Below, piece after piece: positions 4,945 to 11,602 of a stretch of 12,135 nt of DNA; the stretch's first letter is position 1; the number at the start of each line of letters is the position of its first letter. The notes under the pieces are model-generated. The model was given only the letters and a program-made list of their open reading frames with translations. It was not told where the DNA came from and made no database searches. The stretch is from NCBI GenBank assembly GCA_002361535.1, contig DETG01000031.1, positions 44,919-57,053 on the forward strand, read 5' to 3'. This DNA comes from Prevotella sp. UBA3294 (lineage in GTDB: Bacteria; Bacteroidota; Bacteroidia; Bacteroidales; Bacteroidaceae). Made by a program: the position numbers and the translations under genes.

Positions 4945-6507
4945 ATGCGTAAACTTCTAATCATTCTATTTTTGATCTTCGTGGGGAATCAGGTTGCACA
5001 AGCACAGGACAATGACAAGTTAGAGGCGGAGAATGCCAGTTATAACCATTGCATACTGATTCAGGAGGGAAAGTATTCGGGAGGAAAAGCTCTCGAAATC
5101 AAGGACGAGAATGCCCGGATCACCTTTACCTACAATAGCACGGAAAAGGGAAGATACCTCGTCTATGTAGGCTATGACGGCTTGTATGGAGATAAGTCGG
5201 TGAACCTCGCCGTGAATGGCAGCAATGGCACATTCCTAACCAAAGGACAAGCAGAGACGGCGGTGGGCAGCTTCTTCATGAATCAAGGCAATAACACCAT
5301 CGTCATCACCCCGTTCTGGACATGGTTCCGTATCGACTATATCCGCATTGAGAAGAGTACCGACACGCTGCCATTCAATATTTCATCGACACCAGTTGAC
5401 CAGAACGCGACGGAGAGTGCCAAGAAGATGTATGCGTTTCTCTATAACAACTTCGGAAAGAAGACGATCTCGGGGATGATGACGGGAGACATGAGTTCTG
5501 CCAATGGCAACGTCACACAGCACGACGACATCAAAGCGGTGTATCAAGTGTCTGGGAAATATCCTGCCCTTGTGGGGTTCGACATGATGAACGCCACAGG
5601 CAAAGATGCGGCCCATTACTATAACCAATCCTATACCCAAAGCTCCGTCGCATTGGCAAAGGACACTTACAACCGAGGAGGATTCCCTACTTTCACCTGG
5701 CATTGGCGTGATCCCAGCCGCAGCACCAACGAGTTCTATACTGACAGATGCAACATGAAGATCACCAATGCCATGAAATCTGACGGCACATGGAACACCA
5801 CATCGACACTCTACCAAAATATCATCAAGGATATTGATGCCATTGCCGACTATTACTTAGAACTGCAGAATGCGGGGGTCGCCTGCATCTTCCGTCCGCT
5901 CCACGAGGCGAGTGGAGGATGGTTCTGGTGGGGGCGCGAGGGTGCTGAGCCATTTAAGAAGCTCTACCACCTCATCTATGACGAGATGGTGAATGTAAAA
6001 GGTGTCCATAACATTATCTGGGTGTGGAACGCGGGCGAGTATGACCAAGACTGGAATCCCGGTAAGGCCTACTATGATGTCGTCTCGGCAGATGTCTATA
6101 ACGCCGACTACGACTACTCCAGCAACTACATCCTGTTCGACAAACTCAAGGCACTCACCGGAGGCAAGAAGATCATCGCCTTGTCGGAGAACGGACCAAT
6201 CCCCGACATCGACAAGGAGTTTGACGAGGAGGCGGTATGGTCGTGGTGGATGCCCTGGTACCAGACTTGGGGTGGGAACTTCGTCAATAAGACGCGTAAG
6301 GAAGAATGGACGAAATGTATGAACGACAGTCGTATCGTCACACTGGAAGACTTATCCCGTGGCTGGAATGCCTATAGCGGCATCCAGGTGCCCATGGTCC
6401 GTCAGCACAACCATCAGGCGATCTACGACCTCCAAGGGCGCCGCCTTCCGGAAGTCCCACATCAAGGAATCTACATCAGAAACGGGAAGAAAATCATCAA
6501 TCACTAA
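4945..6507 (+). CDS. secreted CBM35-GH26 endo-beta-1,4-mannanase
   Basis: The 520-residue protein should cut internal beta-1,4-mannosidic bonds of mannan, glucomannan or galactomannan. Residues 1-21 are a signal peptide (A-Q-A cut before Q-D-N-D). Residues about 25-136 form a CBM35-like beta-sandwich (KLEAEN..., YSGGKALEI, ending W-F-R-I-D-Y-I-R-I-E). From about residue 152 comes the GH26 barrel, with TWHWRDP (251-257), FRPLHEASGGWFWWG (acid/base Glu321) and ALSENGP (nucleophile Glu415). Both catalytic residues are present. The C-terminal tail (about 491-520) contains I-Y-D-L-Q-G-R-R-L and G-I-Y-I-R-N-G-K-K, a short C-terminal module common on secreted Prevotella proteins and resembling type IX sorting domains. 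The GH2 gene begins 9 bp after the stop. Exact substrate preference within GH26 is not visible. Confidence 0.92.
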   Translation: MRKLLIILFLIFVGNQVAQAQDNDKLEAENASYNHCILIQEGKYSGGKALEIKDENARITFTYNSTEKGRYLVYVGYDGLYGDKSVNLAVNGSNGTFLTKGQAETAVGSFFMNQGNNTIVITPFWTWFRIDYIRIEKSTDTLPFNISSTPVDQNATESAKKMYAFLYNNFGKKTISGMMTGDMSSANGNVTQHDDIKAVYQVSGKYPALVGFDMMNATGKDAAHYYNQSYTQSSVALAKDTYNRGGFPTFTWHWRDPSRSTNEFYTDRCNMKITNAMKSDGTWNTTSTLYQNIIKDIDAIADYYLELQNAGVACIFRPLHEASGGWFWWGREGAEPFKKLYHLIYDEMVNVKGVHNIIWVWNAGEYDQDWNPGKAYYDVVSADVYNADYDYSSNYILFDKLKALTGGKKIIALSENGPIPDIDKEFDEEAVWSWWMPWYQTWGGNFVNKTRKEEWTKCMNDSRIVTLEDLSRGWNAYSGIQVPMVRQHNHQAIYDLQGRRLPEVPHQGIYIRNGKKIINH

Positions 6508-6516
6508 TACAACAAT

Positions 6517-8970
6517 ATGAACCTAAGAAAACTGATGACAGTGGTGATAGTCTGGATGACTGCACTCACCTTGAACGCACAAAACGTGAGAGAAACCATT
6601 CGCTTAGATAAGGGATGGAAATTTGCTTTCGGCAATGCCTCCGATCCTGCCAAGGACTTCGGATGCGGAACAGAGTATTTTAACTACCTGACGAAAGCCA
6701 ACTCGATCCACAACGAAGGCCCCTATTCCCTGAAGTTCGATGACACGAATTGGGAGGAGGTACGCATTCCCCACGACTGGGTGACCACCCTGTCGTATGA
6801 ACAGAATGCCAGTCATTCGCACGGTTACAAAACCGTTGGCTACAAATACCCCGAGACCAGTGTGGGATGGTATCGGAAAAAGATAAGGATTGAAGGATGG
6901 GACAATGAAAGAATGGATGATCTTCCTTACAGGTATTATCTGCAGTTCGACGGCATCTTCCGCAATGCCCGTGTGTGGTTCAACGGCTTCTACATGGGTA
7001 CGGAGCCCAGTGGCTATGCCACTCAGGTATATGACGTGACGGAATATGTGAACTTTGGAGGCGACAACCTCATCTGTGTGAGGGCCGATGCCACCCTTGA
7101 GGAGGGATGGTTCTACGAGGGTGCCGGTATTTACCGCGATGCATGGTTAGTGAAGACAGGGAATGTCAGTGTGGCTCCCTTCGGCACCTTCGTCTATGCC
7201 GACCTGAAAGCACCCTACCACCATGCCGTCGTCCATATCGACACGGAGATTCACAACAACTCACTGGAAGCACAATCCTGTCAGATCGAGCAACGACTGT
7301 TGGATGCCGATGGCAAAGAGGTAGGCACAACCACTGCTGCATCCTTGGTGTTGCAAGGTAAGCAGACAGGCAACAGCCAACAGCAGATGACCGTCAACCA
7401 CCCACATCTCTGGAGCACCGACGACCCCTATTTATATAAGGTGGTGACCACTGTCAAGGTGAACGGACAGGTGACCGATGTCTATGAGACCACCACAGGA
7501 CTACGCGACATCGCTTTCGATGCCGACAAGGGATTCTTACTCAACGGGAGTCCACTGAAACTGAAAGGTGTGAATATGCACCAGGACCATGCCGGTGTGG
7601 GAGCAGCCATCCCCGAGGCGGTGATGGCATGGCGCATCCGACGACTGAAAGAGTTCGGCTGCAATGCCTACCGCTCGTCGCATAACCCCATGACACCCGC
7701 CCTGCTCGATATCTGCGACCGCGAGGGAATGCTCGTCATCGATGAGAATCGTCTGTCGGGTATCAACACTGAACACCTGAGGCTGTTAGAGAACATGATC
7801 AAGCGTGACCGTAACCATCCATCCGTGATCCTGTGGAGCGACGGTAACGAGGAATGGGGCATGGAGAACACCATCCAAGGCACTCGCATCGCTGCCGCCA
7901 TGCGGGAATATACCCGACTGCTCGACCCCACGCGCCATTCCACCATCGCCAATGCGGGTGGCGGAGAGATGATCAAAGGTCTCGACGTGGTGGGATTCAA
8001 CTATATCCTACAGAACGATGTCGATAACCGCAAGAAGAATAACCCAACATGGAAGATCGTAGGTACGGAGGAAACAACAGGCTGCGGCACCCGAGGCATC
8101 TATTTCGATGACCCAGAGGTGCCAGGACACATGCGATCCATGAACCTCAGTGCCGATAAGGATGGAACAGAAAACCGCATCGAACGGGGATGGCAATTCT
8201 ATGCCGACCGTCCATGGGCGGCAGGCATCTTCTACTGGACAGGCTTTGACTATCGGGGAGAGCCCAACCCCTTGAAGTATCCTGCCCACGACTCCGAATT
8301 CGGTATCCTCGACTACTGCGGATTCTGGAAAGACGAGGCATGGTATCTAAAGTCATGGTGGACAGAAGAGCCTACCCTGCACATCTTCCCACACTGGAAC
8401 CTGCAAGGACACGAGGGTGAAGAGGTGGAGGTTTGGGCCTACAGCAACTGCGACGAAGTGGAGCTGACAGTCAATGGCAAGAAATTAGGCAGACAACCCA
8501 TGCCCCGTAACGGACACTTGAAATGGAAGACGGTATATCAGCCGGGGAAGGTGGTGGCCACAGGCTATAAGAACGGCAAGCGCATCCTGACCCAGACCGT
8601 CGAGACAACGAAACCTGCTGCAAGGATCGTGATGAAAACCGACCGCAGTAGCATCTCTGCCGATGGTCGCGACGTGGCCGTAGTGACGGTAGAAATCCAC
8701 GACAGCAAGGGGCATATCGTCCCCGATGCCTGTCCCGTGCTGACATTCCGTCTGAAAGGGAGTGGCAGGATCATAGGTGCCGGCAACGGCGACCCCTCCT
8801 GCTTAGGAGAAGATCACCCCAAAGGACTGAACTGCCGGGAATTTAGCATCCCCGCCTTCAATGGTCTGGCTCAAGTCTTAGTCCAGAGCGGTGACGAAGC
8901 CTCGGTGATGGAACTGACAGGCTCGTCGGGAACGTTGAAGACAGGGAGCGTTTCGATCTCTACACGATAA
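6517..8970 (+). CDS. secreted GH2 glycoside hydrolase, beta-galactosidase-like
   Basis: The 817-residue protein has a signal peptide (residues 1-22, L-N-A-Q) and probably acts in the periplasm. The order is a sugar-binding jelly-roll domain (about 25-215, GWKFAFG..., IPHDW, G-I-Y-R-D), an Ig-like domain (about 216-335) and a TIM barrel (about 336-620). Then come an Ig-like DUF4982-type domain (about 620-695, VEVWAYSNCDEVELTVNGK) and a final Ig/Big-like domain (about 700-817). The barrel has NHPSVILWSDGNE, with acid/base Glu445 in the NE motif, and IVGTEETTG, where Glu518 aligns with the nucleophile of the usual G-S-E-T motif. The layout fits GH2 beta-galactosidases better than GH2 beta-mannosidases or glucuronidases, but activity is inferred. 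It follows the mannanase by 9 bp and presumably trims side chains or fragments from the same glycan. Confidence 0.9.
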   Translation: MNLRKLMTVVIVWMTALTLNAQNVRETIRLDKGWKFAFGNASDPAKDFGCGTEYFNYLTKANSIHNEGPYSLKFDDTNWEEVRIPHDWVTTLSYEQNASHSHGYKTVGYKYPETSVGWYRKKIRIEGWDNERMDDLPYRYYLQFDGIFRNARVWFNGFYMGTEPSGYATQVYDVTEYVNFGGDNLICVRADATLEEGWFYEGAGIYRDAWLVKTGNVSVAPFGTFVYADLKAPYHHAVVHIDTEIHNNSLEAQSCQIEQRLLDADGKEVGTTTAASLVLQGKQTGNSQQQMTVNHPHLWSTDDPYLYKVVTTVKVNGQVTDVYETTTGLRDIAFDADKGFLLNGSPLKLKGVNMHQDHAGVGAAIPEAVMAWRIRRLKEFGCNAYRSSHNPMTPALLDICDREGMLVIDENRLSGINTEHLRLLENMIKRDRNHPSVILWSDGNEEWGMENTIQGTRIAAAMREYTRLLDPTRHSTIANAGGGEMIKGLDVVGFNYILQNDVDNRKKNNPTWKIVGTEETTGCGTRGIYFDDPEVPGHMRSMNLSADKDGTENRIERGWQFYADRPWAAGIFYWTGFDYRGEPNPLKYPAHDSEFGILDYCGFWKDEAWYLKSWWTEEPTLHIFPHWNLQGHEGEEVEVWAYSNCDEVELTVNGKKLGRQPMPRNGHLKWKTVYQPGKVVATGYKNGKRILTQTVETTKPAARIVMKTDRSSISADGRDVAVVTVEIHDSKGHIVPDACPVLTFRLKGSGRIIGAGNGDPSCLGEDHPKGLNCREFSIPAFNGLAQVLVQSGDEASVMELTGSSGTLKTGSVSISTR

Positions 8971-9003
8971 AGGTGAGCAGGGATTATTTCCCTGCCTCCA
9001 CCT
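8971..9003. terminator. hairpin between convergent GH2 and cupin-CMD genes
   Basis: GCAGGGA (8977-8983) and TCCCTGC (8989-8995) pair perfectly around TTATT. Outer AGGTG (8971-8975) pairs with CACCT (8999-9003) across a small bulge. The gap between the two stop codons is only 13 bp, so the hairpin overlaps the last codons of the minus-strand gene. It could slow or stop transcription from both sides. No strong T-run follows on either strand, so termination strength is uncertain. Confidence 0.55.
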
Positions 9004-10177
9004 CACGGATGCAATTCAAGGCATTCAGCGTCCGAGGATAGCCGATGAACGGAAGGTTCGAGGAGATCACGGCAATCAGGAAATCCTTGTCGTTACCCAC
9101 ATGATAGTTTCCTGCGATGTGACCTTTCAACTGAGGCTCACAGCCTCCCTGGGCTGCAAGGAAACAGAAAGTGATCAGTTCACGGGTGCGGATATCGAGC
9201 CCCGAACGGGTATAATAGTCACCGAAGCAGTTGTCGGCCAACCATTTGTTGATATGGCGACTGTCTTCAGGACCCGACTTCCAGAAGTCGCGCATCCCCT
9301 CACCGAAACAATCAACCTGAGCCTGCGTGCCAGCCTCCCTGCGGTTCTCCATCGTTGTCTTGGTCTGTGAGGGCAACGGCAGGGTGATACCCCGTTGAAC
9401 AAAGATTTCATTGGTAGCAGTCAGGAAGGGCCGCACGCGTCCCATCCCCAGATAAGCCGTAGCCTGATAGACAATCTCTTTCACCTCCACGGGACTCACC
9501 CCGTTCTCCAGAGCCTTCGGCAGCAGTTCGCGGTACTCATCGATGCCCTGACAGCCAAGCAAGGTGGCTAAATAACAGATGGAACGGGTGCGCTCATCGA
9601 GACGGTCGCTGGTTTGCGCCACCACCTCATCGAAGGCGAATGCCTCGAAACGGTTCAGATACTCGGCATCGGTGACACTGAGCAGCTCACCGCTGGCAGG
9701 CAGTTTGTCGTACTCGGCATCTTCCACCGGCTCCAGCCATTCGTTGGAAGCCCCCTCCTCCACCTTTGTCATATAGGTGACATGCTGGAACCAGGAGTCC
9801 TTGGCCGCTCCATGCCAGTGCTTGGCCTCAGCGGGAATGGCCACCACAGAGCCCGGATGCATCGCCACCGGTGCCTTGCCCTCTTCTACATACCACCCGT
9901 GACCCGCCACACAGATCAGTACCTGAACCGATCGATGATGGATGTGCCAGTTGTTCCGGCACCTCGGTTCGAAGGTGACGTTGACCGGTCCGCCATGTTC
10001 GGCATCGAGGGGAGCTAAGTAGCTGTTGCCAATGAAATACTGGGCATAGGCGGTGTTCGGCGCGCCTTTGGGCCACACATTAAAATCTACATTCTCTTGC
10101 ATAACTTGCGCTTTAAGGGTTGTCCCCATGAGCCATACAATGCCCATCAGGATCAATCGGGTTTGTATTCTTTTCAT
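8984..10177 (-). CDS. secreted cupin plus double carboxymuconolactone-decarboxylase-like protein
   Basis: The 397-residue protein has a signal peptide (residues 1-23, T-L-K-A cut before Q-V-M), so it is probably periplasmic. Residues about 60-140 form a cupin: W-H78-I-H80, Q85 in the usual glutamate place, G92, then PGSVVAIPAEAKH120W. A His-His-Gln-His metal set is known from cupin (R)-hydroxynitrile lyases of the ChrR/TM1287 type, so a bound metal is plausible. Two CMD/AhpD-like all-helical domains follow, at about 165-260 (DERTRSICYLATLLGCQG) and about 285-390 (LDIRTRELITFCFLA, CEPQLKGH, Y-P-R-T-L-N-A-L). No CxxC redox pair is seen, which argues against AhpD-type peroxidase activity. Substrate is unknown. 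It converges on GH2 with a 13-bp gap. Confidence 0.85.
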   Translation of the reverse strand: MKRIQTRLILMGIVWLMGTTLKAQVMQENVDFNVWPKGAPNTAYAQYFIGNSYLAPLDAEHGGPVNVTFEPRCRNNWHIHHRSVQVLICVAGHGWYVEEGKAPVAMHPGSVVAIPAEAKHWHGAAKDSWFQHVTYMTKVEEGASNEWLEPVEDAEYDKLPASGELLSVTDAEYLNRFEAFAFDEVVAQTSDRLDERTRSICYLATLLGCQGIDEYRELLPKALENGVSPVEVKEIVYQATAYLGMGRVRPFLTATNEIFVQRGITLPLPSQTKTTMENRREAGTQAQVDCFGEGMRDFWKSGPEDSRHINKWLADNCFGDYYTRSGLDIRTRELITFCFLAAQGGCEPQLKGHIAGNYHVGNDKDFLIAVISSNLPFIGYPRTLNALNCIREVEAGK

Positions 10178-10221
10178 AATGATATTGTCAGATGAGACCC
10201 GAGGCCTCCTGCTTGATGCTG

Positions 10222-10229
10222 CAAAGGTA
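10222..10229 (-). promoter_or_regulatory. -7 box of the cupin-CMD gene
   Basis: On the minus strand this reads TACCTTTG, a full TAnnTTTG match, 44 bp ahead of the start codon. No clear TTTG -33 box lies at 19-21 bp, so the upstream element is weak or absent. Confidence 0.5.
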
Positions 10230-10513
10230 AGAAGAAAAAACGAGCTGACAGATACATATTTTACAGATTCTTTTACCCAGATTACTTTTTATTCACCACG
10301 ATTGACCATTCTGAATTATTATTCGTATATCTGCACACCATAATAAATGTTCACTTAACACAGAATCAGTGGTGAGGTGAGTTACCGGTGCCGTTGACCA
10401 CCTGCTCAGCAAGGGAGAGGATGCTATTATTGGATTTCTTATGTGTCCGTACACAATATCACTTGATATAAATCAAGAAAATGCAGTTTTCATGAATAAA
10501 ATACGAATAATCC
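10230..10513. other. intergenic region with a small GC-richer island and short inverted repeats
   Basis: No gene is supported. It is mostly AT-rich, but about 10370-10432 is richer in G and C, with AGGTG (10375-10379) facing CACCT (10399-10403). Further right are TGTGT/ACACA (10442-10455, loop CCGT) and CTTGAT/ATCAAG (10462-10477, loop ATAA). CGTACACA (10448-10455) is the reverse complement of TGTGTACG (10519-10526), which lies between the boxes of the next promoter. Confidence 0.45.
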
Positions 10514-10544
10514 ATTGCTGTGTACGCAAACAGTCGTATCTTTG
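10514..10544 (+). promoter_or_regulatory. Bacteroidota-type promoter of the small transcript
   Basis: ATTG (10514-10517), 19 bp, then TATCTTTG (10537-10544). Its layout is identical to that of the GH26 promoter. A start near 10550 is expected. Confidence 0.75.
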
Positions 10545-10550
10545 CACTCG

Positions 10551-10762
10551 AAATCAAGAAGGTATTAGAAGGTAAAAGATTGCATAAAGGAAAGTTCGAT
10601 AGGAATTTCATCGTTTCATAGGTTTTTAGTTTTAGGTATAAAAGAGAATCAATAGGTTTAGTTAAGGTAAACAAAGATTGGAATAAGGATAACAGATGCC
10701 CGCGAGGGCGGATCTATACATAGAAGTTGAATATATTAAAGTTTACAAGAAAGGGTAACACA
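10551..10762 (+). ncRNA. long structured leader or small RNA of unknown type
   Basis: About 210 nt lie between the promoter and the first plausible start codon. The stretch contains three imperfect repeats (about 10552-10590, 10614-10650, 10647-10688) built on AGGT(T/A)TTAG..AAGGTAAA. It also contains a well-formed stem: AGAT-GCCC (10694-10701), GCGA tetraloop, GGGC (10706-10709), two-base bulge, ATCT (10712-10715). The whole unit ends at a strong terminator, so the transcript would be about 385 nt. A promoter-to-terminator RNA called Bacteroidales-1 is known from this order and is one candidate identity, but I cannot confirm a match. It may instead be a long regulatory leader of the 27-codon ORF. 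Confidence 0.5.
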
Positions 10763-10846
10763 ATGAGTATTTCAACATTATGCGCCCTGTTTGCAGTATT
10801 CGCAATAACGGGCATGTGGTTGGATCATGACATGCAGAACAGATAG
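10763..10846 (+). CDS. possible 27-residue hydrophobic peptide
   Basis: The frame starts ATG AGT ATT and stops at TAG 10844-10846. The peptide is M-S-I-S-T, then a hydrophobic run (L-C-A-L-F-A-V-F-A-I-T-G-M-W-L, about residues 6-20), then a polar tail D-H-D-M-Q-N-R. It could span or attach to the inner membrane. AAAGGG about 7 bp ahead of the ATG could serve as a Shine-Dalgarno site, which is unusual for this phylum and supports real translation. It lies between a promoter with a long leader and a strong terminator, with no other ORF in that unit. I do not recognise a family. It could also be a chance frame inside a noncoding RNA. Confidence 0.45.
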   Translation: MSISTLCALFAVFAITGMWLDHDMQNR

Positions 10847-10897
10847 TTAGATCGCACCACAATAAAAAAAGGAAAGAGTGTTTTCAAGAATAAGCAA

Positions 10898-10936
10898 ACA
10901 ACTGCTTCCTGATCTCTCAGGAAGCAGTTGTTTTTT
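10898..10936. terminator. strong intrinsic terminator, usable from both strands
   Basis: ACAACTGCTTCCTGA (10898-10912) and its exact reverse complement (10917-10931) form a 15-bp stem around TCTC. Six T's follow on the plus strand (10931-10936). The A-run on the left gives extra pairs, and a T-rich stretch follows on the minus strand too. It ends the small plus-strand transcript and, 20 bp past its stop codon, the minus-strand glyS-FKBP unit. Confidence 0.92.
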
Positions 10937-10955
10937 GTATGGCTATAGGCAAGGG

Positions 10956-11600
10956 CTACCAACTGACGGCCCCTGCTCCCGGGCGGTTGTACGCCACGAG
11001 TATCAGATCGAACACCAGAGTGGAATAAGCTGGTATGCTGCCACTGGCCGAATCATCGTATCCCAGTTTATAAGGGATATAGACACGCCAATGGTCACCA
11101 ATGTGCATGTGCTGCAGTGCGGTTGAGAAGCCATCAACGAAGTCGCTCACCTTAGCAGTGTAGGGCTTGGCCACGGCAGTCACAAAGGAATCACCCGTCC
11201 AGCTCTTGTCGAACGTATAGCCATCGCTGTACGACCGTGACGGTATCAGGCTGCCTGCATAATGGATGCGCACGGAATCGGTATAGAGCGGACAGCCGCT
11301 TCCCTTTCCCTCCTGCAGTACCTGCACCACGATATGGTCATCGGCACTGGTGGCCATTTCCTCGTTCAGGCTCCACTGCGTGAACACCTTCCACTCACCG
11401 CTACTGTTAGCCACGGCACGGTTATAGACATCCGAGAAATAGGAGTCGTTGCGTTCCTGCCAGTTGGCGAACTCGCTCTCCTCTTCCTCACTCTCACTGC
11501 ATGAGGAGAAGAAGAAAGCGAACGCGAACAAGAGCAAGAACGACAACGGGAACCTGCATGGAAGCGTCTGCATAGTTGTATGATTCATTGCATTCCTCAT
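10956..11600 (-). CDS. FKBP-type peptidyl-prolyl cis-trans isomerase lipoprotein
   Basis: This 214-residue protein probably catalyses prolyl isomerisation in the envelope. The N-terminus has a hydrophobic segment (about 17-31) ending F-S-S-C34, a lipobox. The mature start S-E-S-E-E-E-E-S-E is acidic, like the surface-export signal of Bacteroidota lipoproteins, so surface exposure is possible. The FKBP domain covers about 89-204: VRIHYAGSL (110-118), the FD of YTFDKS (128-133), DGFSTALQHMHIGDHWRVYIPYKLGY (156-181), and IPAYSTLVFDLIL at 189-201. A Met at residue 5 or 10 could be the real start, since the signal segment begins later. The gene starts 2 bp after the glyS stop and is surely co-transcribed. 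As I recall, this pairing is conserved in Bacteroidales. Confidence 0.9.
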   Translation of the reverse strand: MRNAMNHTTMQTLPCRFPLSFLLLFAFAFFFSSCSESEEEESEFANWQERNDSYFSDVYNRAVANSSGEWKVFTQWSLNEEMATSADDHIVVQVLQEGKGSGCPLYTDSVRIHYAGSLIPSRSYSDGYTFDKSWTGDSFVTAVAKPYTAKVSDFVDGFSTALQHMHIGDHWRVYIPYKLGYDDSASGSIPAYSTLVFDLILVAYNRPGAGAVSW

Positions 11601-11602
11601 CC

